NCBI GenBank assembly: GCA_002794775.1
Contig: NBAY01000036.1
Location: 372,001-436,000, forward strand
DNA length: 64,000 bases
Source: Porodaedalea pini
Lineage: Eukaryota; Basidiomycota; Agaricomycetes; Hymenochaetales; Hymenochaetaceae
Reading direction: 5' to 3'
In this document: positions 11,175 through 22,931 of the stretch, piece after piece
Position numbering within the stretch: the first letter of the stretch is position 1
Layout: each line of letters opens with the position of its first letter
Notes under the pieces: model-generated
Database searches by the model: none
Seen by the model: only the letters and a program-made list of their open reading frames with translations
What the model was told of the DNA's origin: nothing
Program-made: the position numbers and the translations under genes

Positions 11175-13628
11175 TTAGTTGCGCCTCATCTTCTTCGAGG
11201 GACCAGCACGCGGCTCCAGACTTCTCAACTCCTCCAGTAAGTCGGACTGACGCTTTTGTAGATTCTCGCCTTCGTCAGAATAGAACTTCCAAATTCATTG
11301 TCAATCACGGTACAGGACAATTAAGGCAACAATTGAATAGGAACTTACGCTCATGCCCGCTATCATTTTGTCCGTGCTTTCGATATCCGTAGCAATGTCG
11401 CATTTCGCCCTCTGAATTATGCCCTCTATGTTCAGAAAATACTATAATGAGAAAGGAAAGCAAGCATCCGATTAACGAAGGTCTGAAACCTTTTTAGTAC
11501 TGAGTACATACCTGTAGACGATGCCGCAAAAGTTGCTCCGTATCCGAAATTGGAAGGAGAACATCGTCTTCTTTACCCGATCCCTTTACAAGGGCAGACG
11601 CAGACACTTCCAGGGTACGCTCTGACTCCGTGTTGCTATGTATATGCCTATGCGCATCTGGAAGGCCTGCCACTGGCCTGGCCTCGGGTGGGACAGAGCC
11701 AACTTGGGCATGTATTAGTACAGATAAATTCGTCTGCATTCTGGGTTCGGCTGGAGGCTCGGGGTCGGGGTCGGGGTCAGAATCTTGGTCGGGTTCGGTG
11801 GTATACATATCGGGTGGTGCTGGCGCCGGCAATTCCTGTGCAAGCTCTGGATCCTCCATACTATGTGTACTTGTAGCACGCACTTCTTGTATTTCATCTG
11901 CCATGGGTTCATGTGCCCGTATCATTTCCGTGCCGCTTTGCATGGGTCTATCCACGCTTAGAAGGCGCGCCGACCTACTAGCAGTGACAGCTTCAGACGG
12001 CGAAGACATGTTTGTTTCACGATGTTCAGCTGCACCCGATGACAAGCGCTGAGCTATAAACCTCCCTCTGCGGTACTGGTAGTGTATATTCGTGGGAGTC
12101 CTGCCAGTGGCAGGCCTTTCAAAACTTGGCATAGCTGGGACAGTGCTATTTGCACTCGAATCCCTGCTTGAGTTGGGATCGGCTGATGCAACCGGAGTCG
12201 GAGACGAATTTGCATGTGCTCGTGCGGATGCTAATTCCGCAATAGTCATAGTAGGGTCGGTTTGCCTCTGTGCAGACATGGATGCAAAGCTTTCCGTCCC
12301 CGGCTTCATCGACCTCGCGGTCCTCGCAGTTACGTTTTTTACCTGCTCCGCACGATGCGTAGACTTCTGTCCACGGATGCGTGAAATAGGAGTTTGTATG
12401 CCATTTTTGTTGGGCTTATACGCACGCGGGAGGCCTGTTGATCCAAATGCAGCTACGTTTGTCATGGATTGTCTTCCTTTAGCTCCTGGAGAGCGGCGCT
12501 CTACTTCTAGTAGCTGAGGCGCGGGTCCCGCATCTTGCATAGGTTCTTCTGCTTCTACGCATGAAAGGGACGCCGGTTTTCTGCCATATTTAATATCTTT
12601 GTTCGCAGAGCCTGCCGAATCGGTGACCTTACGCGGTGAAGACGTGATTGTCTTAGCATTTCTCGCTTTCAGCACATTCCCATGAGTCTTCAACCAATCT
12701 TTGGACATTTACCAGTGGTTTGTCTCAGTTACTACTCTTTTCCGCTACTATGTGGAAATGGACTTACTTTTGGGTGCGTAGCTAAACTCGAAAATTATTG
12801 TTGATGAGTCTTTGCCTTGTAAGTGCTTTACATCCAGTCGTTCGGGAGACTGTTTCAGCTTTTCAGCTTTTTCACTGAGTCTGAAACTCGGCATCAACTT
12901 GTAGAACATAAAAGCAGTAAGAATAAATAAATTTTATTCACCTAACCCTGTGAGAGAATGTGTCGGTTGTCTTTTTCTCCAAAGGAGACTCCGCAAGTCT
13001 GAGAAAATTGGGAGGACACCATGGTGCATTGTCCGTGCAGTAGCCTTTCACTTCAACACGTCGTATCTCGATCCTTATAAGTCCAAAATCTGGCTCGAGC
13101 TTCAATCCAGAACCAGATCCGGAGTTGTATGTTGGTGTACCTGAGCATTTGTCAGTTTTCATGGTGCGAGCAAGTTGTCTTTCTGTCAGAATTCGTACCA
13201 GATAAAGCGGCAGAACGTCTAAAAACATAGTGCTTCAGATATGTTTCATTGACTTGGACACCTTCGGATATGACCTCTGTGTAGTTATTGCTGCTTTCTC
13301 CTTCGCCCTCATTTTCCGCTTTTCGCAGTAAATCATCGTCTGCCGGGACACCATCCACGTAGAATTGAACTTCATAGTCGCTGCTGAGCGACTTGTCAAA
13401 GGCCCTGACGTGGATGGTAAATTCCTAAGTCATTTTGAAATTAGACTGTCCTTTTCAAGTAGATGAGTGATGAACTCTTACTTTGCCCTCCTCGCTGGGT
13501 ACCCAGCAGTTCAAAATCTTATTTTTTCCGTCCTTGAGACCAAACGGATCCTTGTTGAGCCACGAGTCAGATTCGTTTAAATCTTTCCCATTCACATCTA
13601 TCCAAGCTTCAAAATCCTTGTAGAACAT
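11175..13628 (-). CDS. DUF7918-domain protein with long disordered tail
   Basis: Start ATG at 13628 (MFYKDFEAWIDVNGKDLNE), stop TAA at 11175. Exon 1 (13628-13482) and exon 2 (from 13424) give ILNCWVPSEEGK and EFTIHVRAFDKSL...YEVQFYVDGV. Exon 3 gives FGLIRIEIRRVEVKGY, and the next exon gives STIIFEFSYAPK. This order (EAW.x.DG, CW.PSE.GK, G.IR.EI.RV, FEF.Y.P) is that of the Agaricomycete DUF7918 family. A single exon of about 1.2 kb (12690-11510) follows, encoding about 390 disordered residues with a DSDPDPDPEPP acidic-proline run. Two short exons then form an amphipathic C-terminus (IEGIIQRAKCDIATDIESTD and SDEGENLQKRQSDLLEELRS), probably coiled coil. Family members are of unknown function. 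The 3' splice junctions are inferred. Confidence 0.75.
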
Positions 13629-14304
13629 CTGACAAGAGAGAGGATGCGCACTCAGTGTAGTAGCGAGTCAGGATTTTTCGCAATGCCAGCAGACCAGTTT
13701 GTCGGAGAACAAGAGTTTGAGCGGCACTTCAATTTGTGCCACTTGTTTTGGTTACGTACAAACGGTCAGTCTACACGGTTATTTCTCAGGATCTCAGAAT
13801 ATTTTGCATGGCTCAGTCTGTCTCATTCAAGGGCAGATATAATGGAAGTTTTCATATCCTTCGGTATCATCAGGCAGGCCGAAGTGGTTTCTCGGTTTCA
13901 GGTAAGGTTCGACATCGTCACTGGGTTAGAGCCTTTATAATGAAGAGTGCTAGCTGGTGAATTATTTAGACATTAAAGCTCGAGCCTGAATTGACGTAGC
14001 ATAGACCGCAATCCTGTCCACGTTCAAATGACAGCAATTGAACTTAGGCGCGAAGCCTCATCACGCTCGAGGTCAGAGAAATGTTCTAGTAGCTGAGCGG
14101 TCGAGACAGCAGATTGCATAAATCTGCACATTATTATGCTAGGCTGCGGGTCCGACGTGTATGGTGAACGAAATACTGCTGCAATTAACGATCATCCAGT
14201 GGAAACTTCCACAGGACTCTATCAGCATCGCACTCCAAGACTAGTTCGTCCAAGCAACTCACCTCTAAAGTCAAAGCCACCCTCTTTTCTTCCGTCCGAA
14301 TCAC
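13629..14304. other. intergenic between two minus-strand genes
   Basis: About 675 bp upstream of the DUF7918 gene and downstream of bL34m. Short plus-strand ORFs exist but have no recognisable family or splice context. A CAG immediately precedes the ATG at 13628, so a 5' non-coding exon of the DUF7918 gene is possible here. Confidence 0.4.
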
Positions 14305-14703
14305 TCAGTGCGACAGATATCTTCTTCCCTTCTCACGCCGCCGAACAAGAATCTTGCGCCCAGTGACGGATCGTCTGCGCGCGAGGAAGCCGTGCTTGCG
14401 CTTTCGTTTGCGTTGTGACGGTTGGTATTCCGTACCACGCTTCGCGTGTCGCACCTGCTGCAGCTGAGGAGCTTCCCGAGATTGTGAAATCAGAGAGAGA
14501 GTGGGTAGGCGTGCGTGCAAGGGATGCGGGATGAAGGACGGGCGGAGATGAGCGCGGAGAGCGAGAAGGCTTGGATTGATGCTGCCGAATGGTGAAGTTA
14601 ATGTTGTGGTTTGTGAAAACGAAGACCGCGTCCGCACGGCTTGCGGCGTGGACATCCGCAGCGATGAGAATGCCGACGCCAACGAGCGGGATAGGCGGGG
14701 CAT
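14305..14703 (-). CDS. MRPL34: mitochondrial ribosomal protein bL34m
   Basis: Intronless, 132 aa, from the ATG at 14703 (MPRLSRSLASAF...) to TGA at 14305. The C-terminal 44 residues carry the whole bL34 core: TEYQPSQRKRKRKHGFLARR, then GRKILVRRREKGRRYLSH. In bacteria this is a 44-46 aa large-subunit protein with QPSxRKRxxxHGFxxR and GRxVLxxRRxKGRxxL. The N-terminal 85 residues are Ser/Arg/Leu rich with few acids, as expected for a mitochondrial presequence. I chose 14703 rather than the upstream in-frame ATG at 14757 because it gives a cleaner presequence. It is divergent from VPS41, about 400 bp away. A palindromic ATCACGTGAT lies 50 bp upstream of this start. Confidence 0.9.
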   Translation of the reverse strand: MPRLSRSLASAFSSLRMSTPQAVRTRSSFSQTTTLTSPFGSINPSLLALRAHLRPSFIPHPLHARLPTLSLISQSREAPQLQQVRHAKRGTEYQPSQRKRKRKHGFLARRRSVTGRKILVRRREKGRRYLSH

Positions 14704-14752
14704 GGTCGGTTGTTGAGTGCACAAACTCCCAAAACGAAAAGTCGATTCAGAC

Positions 14753-14762
14753 ATCACGTGAT
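14753..14762. promoter_or_regulatory. CACGTG palindrome upstream of bL34m
   Basis: atcacgtgat, a perfect 10-bp palindrome with the bHLH/Cbf1-type CACGTG core, lies 50 bp 5' of the bL34m ATG in the gap shared with VPS41. The function is inferred from motif and position only. Confidence 0.4.
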
Positions 14763-15110
14763 GCAGTTGCGTTAACGTTTCCCATGTTTAGAACTCCGGC
14801 AATATTAATCCTTATAACAACGTACGTCGCATTTCAATTATTCCTCCAAGCCGAAATATATGGAATATTCACCACTAGTACTATGATTGTTGCGTTTCTC
14901 TAGTCATTGCAGATAAAGTATTTCAAATGTTGCTGACCCGTCGGAATAGATTGCTTCGTATAGTAAGCACGTAAATAGAGCCAAAGAGACGCGCTTAGTC
15001 GCGTGCACCGTGCGTGACGTGAGGCGCACTCAAGTCTACTGTACTTCCTTCACTTCGAACGTTCGCTACGACCAGGGTATTCCAGGGTTTCAGTCTGGCG
15101 CTTTCTTCTG
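14763..15110. other. divergent promoter region, bL34m / VPS41
   Basis: About 350 bp between two divergently transcribed housekeeping genes. There is no ORF of note and no clear TATA. Confidence 0.5.
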
Positions 15111-18100
15111 ATGAGGTCTGGAGAAGATGCAGAATCTGGAAAGGTCGCAAACGGACATGTGAATGAGAAGGACGCTCTTGAACACGATACTACTGTGGGC
15201 ACGAAGGACGAGCTGAACGGTCATGTCAAAGCAGAGGCAGCGATCGAATCGACACTTGAAAGCTCAGAATATGAAGCAGCGTATAGCAATGGGATCGATA
15301 AACAACTTGATTCTCGGACAGGAGACGAAGAACTGTCTGACGCAGAGGGGCGCGGGAGTGAAGCGGCGGACGACCATGTAAATGATGAGGCTAGCGAGAA
15401 CGAAGAAGACGAGATGTATGACGATAATGATGATGATGATGACGAAGACGAAGACGAAGACTATGAGCCGGCCTTGAAGTATGACTTGCTTGGAGGTGCG
15501 ACGGAAACGCTGCTAGAGAAGGACTCAGCATCGGCGCTGACTGTATCTCCAAAGTACTTGGTGAGTTGCTGTTGCAACTTCTCACATTATGCTATAACTT
15601 CTACTAGGCAATGGGAACACATAGCGGTATTATACACGTCCTTGATTATACAGGGCAGCGTATAAAGTCCTATCGACCGCATTCAGCTTCTATCATCGAC
15701 ATGTGTTTCGACACTGCCGCCGAATTCATTGCAACAGCGTCAATAGATGGTAGATTCCATGTTTGCTCTTGAAATATAGTAACTGACAGTTGTGATCTAG
15801 GGCAGGTCGTCATACACTCGTTGTCGACGCCCGAATCTTATGCGTTTGACAAGAAGCGGCCGATGCGCACGATCGCTCTCGAGCCAAACTTCTCGAAGCG
15901 TAGTAGTCGTGCCTTCGTGTGTGGCGGTATGAGTGGAGATCTTGTTCTCCACGAAAAAGGTTGGCTGGGTCACAAGGAGACCGTCATCCATACTGGCGAG
16001 GGGCCGATTTGGACAGCAAGGTGGCGAGGGACCCTTATAGCATGGGCAAATGATACGGTAGGCTCCTTCGCTTTGCATGCTACTTAGCGACCTAAATAAC
16101 ATATAGGGCATCAAAATCTACGATACCGCGTCGCAAACACGTATCACTTACATCGACCGTCCTACGGACAGTCCGCGCGCAGATCTCTTCAAATGCACTT
16201 TACACTGGCAAGACGACTCAACTCTCCTTATCGCATGGGCAGACATCATCAAAGTCGCGCGTGTGCGAGCTCGTCCGCGAGGCTCCGGATCTAGTGCTTC
16301 GAGTTCACCGGCCCCGAGCGACACAAGCAGGATAAAGACGCTGCCGCCGCTCATGGCCGAGATCACTGCACTCTTCGCAATTGACGACATGCTGGCGGGC
16401 ATCGTGCCGCATCCAGCCGATCCTGTACTCACAACTGCGGCCTCAGCACCTTCTGCTTTCCTCGTCCTGGCATATTCCCCGCCAGATACATCGTTTAAGG
16501 ACGAGGCGCCCACGGACTCACGGGCACAGGCTCGCAAGCTCGCTCCTCGTCCTGAGCTGCGGATCATATCCCGAGCGGGGAAAGAACTCTCATCTGATGT
16601 TCTTGGCATTTCTGGCTACCAGACGTGCGGATGCAATGACTACGTGCTCGCTGAAGTGCCTGAGGAGGGTGCCGGTGCCGGTGCCGGTGTGGGGCGTTGC
16701 TACGTTGTATTGAATCCTCGCAATATTGTGCTGGTACGTCCTCGCGACCGTCGGGACCATGTTGCGTGGCTTGTGGAGCGGAAGCGGTATGAGGAAGCGT
16801 TGGAGCAGATTGAACTTATGCCGGGCGAGGGCCTTGATGCTGCCGATATCGGCCAGCGGTATATTGAACATCTTGTCAATGAAGGTCAGAAGACATCCTT
16901 AAACTTTCTGCACAAATCTCATTGTTACATTGCTTCGACCGTAGGCGAGTATGCGAAGGCCGCGCAATTGTGTCCTAAGGTTCTTTCACAAGATGCGCGG
17001 AGGTGGGAAGATTGGATTTTCGTTTATGCTCAGAAGAACCAACTTCAAGTGCGTTTGGAACGTCTTCCTAACATGCTATCTCTAATGAACGTTGGTCATT
17101 ATAGGCCATAATTCCGTATATCCCTACGGAGACGCCTCGCCTTTCGCGACTCGTCTATGAAATGATTCTTGCCCACTTCCTTGCTCACGATCGAGAGGCA
17201 CGTGATTGTCTAGCATGCTACTGTGCTTCTTGCTGACTCCAACGATGCTACAGAGTCTCTTGCGGACTGTTAAAGAGTGGCCAAATGCAATCTATGACGT
17301 TGGCGCGGTCACAGTCGCTGTGCAGTCTGAGCTCAGCCGCGTAACTTCGTCTAGCGGCGACGCTAAAATTCTTATGGAGTGCCTTGCTGAGATGTCAGTG
17401 AACCATCTCAAATATTTCATTCGTCGAGATCGTCCTTTCTTGACGTACTTCTCTATATAGGTATTTATCCAATCGTCAGCCAGGCAAAGCGCTTCCCTAT
17501 GTCCTGCGACTGAGACGACCAAACGTGTTTGACCTCATTCGCGAGCACAACCTCTTCACGGACGTGCAGGACCAGGCGTTGCTGCTTGTTGAGTTCGACC
17601 AAGAGCTCGTTAAGCGCCGGCAGGACGCTGGTGAAAGCGGAGGTCTAGACTCACAGGCCACAGTCCTGCTATAGCGTTGCTCGTGGATCACACCTACTCC
17701 ATCACTGTCAGTGTTGAGTTTCCTTTGTATCTCATCGCAGAGTTGACTTTCTTCCGACATACTTTTGAATCAGGTCCCTCGCGTTGTGCAGCAATTGCAG
17801 AGTCGGCCATATTTCCTCTATTTATATCTCGACGCGTTGTTTGCGAAAGATCCTCATCTTGCGTCGGATTTCGCAGACGACCAGGTGCAGCTGTACGCTG
17901 AGTTCGCACCAAGTCGACTTGTCGATTTCCTTCGAGCAAGCAACTACTATAGCCTTGAGAAGGTAAATATATACTACATTCGTTGTCTGAAGAAACTTTT
18001 TGACATGATACTGGAATTAGGCTTATAAAGTGTGCAAGGAACGTGACTACGTCCCAGAGATGGTGTTCCTACTCGGTCGTATGGGAACAATAAACAGGCG

Positions 18101-18957
18101 CTTACCTTGATCATTGAACGTCTCGGCGATGTCAATCGAGTGAGTCCTTTCCCATTCAGGAAGTACAAGCAGCTCACTCACTGATTCGTAGGCAATAGAC
18201 TTTGCTAAGGAACAAAACGATGATGATCTATGGGAAGATCTTCTGCGATATTCGGAGACTCGCCCAGGCGAGCATTTATCCCTCTTTCCCACTGAAGTGT
18301 TTCTCATTATGTGTTTTTAGCCTTCATCCGTGGTTTGTTAGAGAATGTCGGCGCTGAGATTGACCCTATACGACTCATCCGGCGCATTAAGAATGGGCTC
18401 GAGATTCCCGGCCTTAAGGAGGCACTCATAAAGATCTTGCAGGCATTCAACCTACAGATCTCGCTGCTCGAGGGATGCCAAACCATTCTCGACGGCGACT
18501 GCTCGACGCTGGCGCGGAAATTGCACAAGGATCAGACGAAAGGCTTCTTCGAGACACGTACGCAAGGGAAATTATTTCTCCAGAAAGAAGCATCGAAGCT
18601 AATTTACTTCTTTTGGTGCTTCTTAGCTGCATCGAAATGCCTACTTTGTACTCTGCCGCTGTACCAAGGCTCAGCATCGGCGACGGTACTCTTTCTATGT
18701 CGGCATGTTGTCCACCTTACTTGCGTGAAAGGCGCTGAGCGCGTATCGCGCCAGCAGGACCCAGTGCTTTCTAGCATGCTCAGTGGTAAACAGGATGTTG
18801 GCGGGAAGATTGCTTTGTGAGTCGTCTAAACTTTAACATGATGTGGGAGAGTAGTGTGCTGATTGTTTGTTTGTCATTCAGTGCTGCTATGATACGTGGA
18901 CGTATTGATCAGGGATGTCCGGTATGTCACAAGCGGGACGAAGGGGAACGGACATGA
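15111..18957 (+). CDS. VPS41: VPS41, HOPS tethering complex subunit, with two one-base frame breaks
   Basis: Vps41 acts in vacuole/lysosome tethering and fusion as a subunit of HOPS, and in AP-3 vesicle traffic. The acidic N-terminus (poly-Asp/Glu near residues 100-120) precedes a WD40/beta-propeller region (GIIHVLDYTGQRIKSYRPHS, GIKIYDTASQTRITYIDRP). A CHCR alpha-solenoid follows (WLVERKRYEEALEQIELMPG, FVYAQKNQLQ, LRRPNVFDLIREHNLFTDVQ, VVQQLQSRPYFLYLYLDALF). The C-terminus is a RING-H2: CLLC, then CRHVVHLTC, then CPVC in the last exon (IRGRIDQGCPVCHKRDEGER). About a dozen short introns were traced. Two (17198-17253 and 18268-18320) need GC donors. The frame loses one base at about 17656 (GG) and again at 18086 (AA); adding one base at each restores the family sequence. 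I infer assembly deletions rather than a dead gene, because the rest is fully conserved. It converges with SKI8. Confidence 0.9.
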
Positions 18958-19177
18958 AGACAGTGCCTCTTTACCTACGCTATATCTTTCGCTAACTTCT
19001 TTCTTCACTTCATTCTTTATATTTCTTTCATGCTTTCGTGTAATGCGCACATTTGTACAACACCATTCAATTTCATCTGACGGTACACGTCATTGATATT
19101 TGTCCTTGCAATACATATATGCTGACATCGTGGATACCCAATCATTTCGATTTTGGTTGTTATCGTGCAAGAATAGA

Positions 19178-20521
19178 TCAACTCGCGCCGGCGCTTCGCC
19201 ACCACCGTACTACGCCGTCCTCGCCGCCGGTGACGAATGCGCCAGCAGAGCCCGCTGCGATCTGCGGCCGCCAGGAGACGGCCCAAACTTCGCCGGTATC
19301 CTGGATTGTCGACACTGCCGCACGGGAGGCGATGTCCCAGACTTTTATTGTTTTGTCTGCCGATCTAAGCAAATGTATGTCAGACGATTGGGCTCAATTG
19401 AGGAAAAAGGAGTAGGAAGACTTACCCAGAAAGCGCCAGTCGTCCATCAGGTGAGAACGCCGTACTGAGCACCCAGGAGCCATGTCCAACGAGCGTGGCG
19501 ACAGCTCCGCCACCTGCACCGCCGCGACCCGCCCGTACATCGAAGAGGGTGAGACGCCGGTCGTCCGATGCGGAGAGGAGTAGCGACGAATCTGCGGACC
19601 ACGCGAGCGATCGTACGGTCGTTGCATGCGCGGTGTATGTTGAGATTAGAGAGCTCGCTGCGAGGTCGAAGATGTATATCTGCCCCGTTTCGAGGGATAG
19701 TGCAATGCGGGAGCCGTCTGGACTCTGGATGAGGGCCGTTTCAAGTCATTAGTTTGATGCTTTGAAATAGCGCTTCGCAGTATGTAACCTGAGGAAATAG
19801 ATTCCAGAGACAGGTGATTCGCGATCCTTACATGTGTACAGCACATCCCCATCTTCGATCGCCCGCTTTCCAACTTCGAAAGACGTTCTCCAAAATTCGA
19901 GGGTCCCGCGGAGTGCACAGTTACGTTGCCCGTCCCTCCCGTAGCAGCATATGTATCTCCATTCGGATGCAGTGACACACTCCACGCTGTATTCACCATA
20001 CGCACACAATGAATATTTATCAGCGCTTCTCACATCCCTGCGGAGATACAATAGGATAAACGCACCAGGCTCATTCTGTTCGCCACCCGTCCGCACAAAG
20101 CTCTCATGCGCACCGACGACGTCCCCATTCTCAAGGTCCCACAGCACCGTGCGGCCATCGAGGGAGTTGTACAGCGCGTGCGTGCCCGCGGGAGAGACGG
20201 AGAGAGACGTGATGCCGACCGGATGGGCAGGGCGCTCGGAGACGGTCTGCCCGGAAGACGCGTCCCACTGCTTTGCGCACCCATCGGCGGAGGCGGAGAC
20301 GACGCGGTCCTTGGCGGTCCATTGTACACCCCAAACGGCGTCGGTGTGTTCTGTAACAAGAAGGGAAGCATTGAGCGTTAAAATATGAATGCGAATGAGA
20401 GCATGAGGTGAAGATGGAATTGCGCACTTTCTTGGCAATCGTGCGCGTGTAGGAATTGTAAACTCTGAAAATATGGATTAGCTCAAGGTTCTCTGAATTC
20501 AAAGTGGAGTGGACTTGCCAT
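19178..20521 (-). CDS. SKI8: SKI8 / WDR61-type WD40 protein
   Basis: WD40 scaffold of the Ski complex, which feeds cytoplasmic mRNA to the exosome; in animals and some fungi it also works with Paf1 and meiotic recombination. Visible repeats: HTDAVWGVQWTAKDRVVSAS, YNSLDGRTVLWDLENGDVVG, AWSVSLHPNGDTYAATGG, SRIALSLETGQIYIFDL, VRSLAWSADSSLLLSASDD, SADKTIKVWDIASRAAVSTI and VWAVSWRP...GGEDGVVRWW. The first coding exon is just the ATG (20521-20519). It is followed by a 54-bp intron (20518-20465) with GC donor GCAAGT, branch-like GCTAATC and TTTTCAG, leading to SLQFLHAHDCQE. The next introns have good donors and the frame is intact to the stop at 19178. It is tail-to-tail with VPS41 (about 220 bp apart). 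Its 5' side abuts a retrotransposon. Confidence 0.92.
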
Positions 20522-20694
20522 GGTTGTTTGGATTCAATTATCAGAATGCTTGTAAGTTGTAAGTAGAGCTATGGCACGGAGGAGCAAAAACAAGTCGCGT
20601 CGGCCTGACGCGCTTCGAGCCGCACTTTCTTCCTACCATCATCATCCACCGTGGGAAAATCGTTCAGCAACCTTCTCGTTTTATTTCTCCGCTA

Positions 20695-22926
20695 TGGACA
20701 ACAAAATGTTGACCAGAGCGAAAGCTTCTCTTCACAAGACAAAGTCTACTCGTTCCCTTGCTAATCCCAAGGACCCCACCAAGTGTGAGGAGTGTAAACA
20801 GGATCTCCCCTTCCACAGTCGCCAGTGTGTTAGCGGGACCGCCAAGTTATGCGTCGTTTGTGGTCGCGACAAGACCTACAACCACAACGACAATGTATGC
20901 GTTCAGGTACAAGCGAATCGTGCCAAGTGGTCTCCCGATGTCGAGGCAGACGAACATGCCGCCAAACTTCGTAAACAAGGGGATCTTCCCCCCACTCCCG
21001 ATATTGAGTCACAAAACACACTTAAACGTTCGAATTCCGAGGAGGAACACAGGTCACTACCGCCTCCCGCTCGCGTGGACAACGATGCTATGGACGACGA
21101 CGACATGTAATGTCCGGACGACCACCCCAGTCAGGCCCCTCAGGTCGACAATAACATGAACGATATCGATGAGCTGGAGGATCCGGCCATCGCCGAGAAG
21201 GTCAACCTTTCATTTGCCGATCTGACCAAGGACACCGTCAACATGATTAACACGCTCATTTCTCAACCTACGTGGTCTTCCGATAAGCCCTGGTACGACG
21301 ATCCTGTTCGTGCCGGGTCTATCCTCGCCAACATTGGCTCCAATTTGGTATCTTGGATTAACCATTCCAACAGTCTGGACGATGAAACCACCCTCCAGAA
21401 CTCGGCTAACGAGAGTCTGGAAGCTTTTCATTCTACTTATCGCATTCACTCACCATCCTTTAAACATGTTTTCGAGAATATTTATGTTAACAGCCAGATT
21501 ATCCGTGATCAGGAAATTATGGACACTATGCACGCTATGTCTAGGTCCATCCAACACCTTTCGCAGTTGTAACCTCTATTTCCAAAAAAACCAACACCAT
21601 CGAAAAACAGCTTTCAGACACCTCGGCTTCCTCAGTTTGGCCATCAGTTTCTACTAACACTAACGCAAACAAACAGAACAAAATTTACCCGACCCCATAG
21701 GGGTTCGTTTTGTTCATGACCCTAGGTTTCCACCCCCGGCCCCGATCACCAAACAGCGCGTCCCAACCCAAAAAATGGGAAAACAGAATATGCCGCCGCC
21801 GTCGCTAAAACCCATATCCCGGATCTGGTTATTGTATGACTTCAGAGGGTACTATCATCACACCTGATGGTTATGCCCACTCAGAGCATAATGCCCCTCG
21901 TGGATCCCAAACAAAAGTCTACTATCTGCCGGTCAAAGCCGTTGGTGCTGACCAGGACGGTTTCACCACCGTCTCATATGCTAAAGTTGCCCAGAAGAAA
22001 CCCAAGGCTACCCCACTAAAGTAGTCTGAATTACCGAGCAGAACCCTCAAGGGGAAATCTCAACAGTTCCTATCAACCGATCTAACGGATCGGTCAATAC
22101 TCGAGTCCGCAATGTTTGGCGCATCTTCTTTTCACTTCTGGGTGACCTTGCCGTTTCGCCCGTCCACTCTTTCCGTTAAAAATTCAGTTTGCGCCGGCCT
22201 TAAGGGCAATCTGCTCTTTAAACATCTCATCATTTTAAATGTTGAATATACATCCAACAGCAACCTACTCATCGCATTCACTAACATCCGCTCTGACTTT
22301 GACAACCAGCACAGTGCTCTAGTGACCCAGCTCAATCGCATCATCAATATTTCTGGGGCTAAGGCATTTACGCCGTCGCCCCAGTTCAAAATGGTTATCC
22401 CCGGCATCCCAGTCTACGACAGGGACACCAACCTTATTTATTCTGAAAAAGACCTGATTGAGGAAATTTCTGCACTTCCACAATTCGAAGGCCACAAATT
22501 CATGTTCCCACCTCGCTTCATGTCGTCCATCGAGCGGCTCAACCAACGCGACTTCTGTAATGTTTCGGTGGTCCTTAAAGATGACTCCCGCCTCTGCTTT
22601 GATCATTTCTTCTTGCACAACAACCGATCAGTACCTGTCTTTGGGGTCATTCACCGCCTCAAAGAGATGAAAGCACGCCAACCATCAACCAGTGCGACAA
22701 CTGCCATCGCCTGGGACACCCGCTTCGAGATGCCACTCAGTAGCTCGCTGCGCCATTTGTTCCGAACCCCACCGGACTGGCTGTCCATGTCGCTAAATGC
22801 ACTCCATGCATGGCGTCTAATAACCTCCAATGCGACCATTTTGCCCATTGCATCAACTGCCAGGGTAACCACAGCGCCAGGTCATCAGAGTGTCCAGCTC
22901 GCTGTAATTATTGCTCCCCTTATTAA
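20695..22926 (+). pseudogene. LINE ORF1 (gag-like, zinc knuckles), broken
   Basis: Starts MDNKMLTRAKASLHKTKSTR, with an N-terminal Cys/His cluster (CEECKQDLPFH, CVVCGRDKTYNHNDNVC). A TAA at 21108 interrupts the first frame, which continues to 21572. The coding signal then changes frame at least twice before 22112-22690. At the 3' end there are three CCHC-type knuckles: CDNCHRLGH and CINCQGNHSARSSEC in one frame, and CAICSEPHRTGC in another, implying two compensating indels. The ORF ends at TAA 22924-22926, five bases before the ATG of ORF2. It is non-functional as read. Confidence 0.75.
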
Positions 22927-22931
22927 TCTTT

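Noticed and set aside
11550..12517. long plus-strand ORFs opposite the DUF7918 gene
   Set aside because: They are shadows of the GC-rich third positions in the disordered exon; no family, splice or start support.
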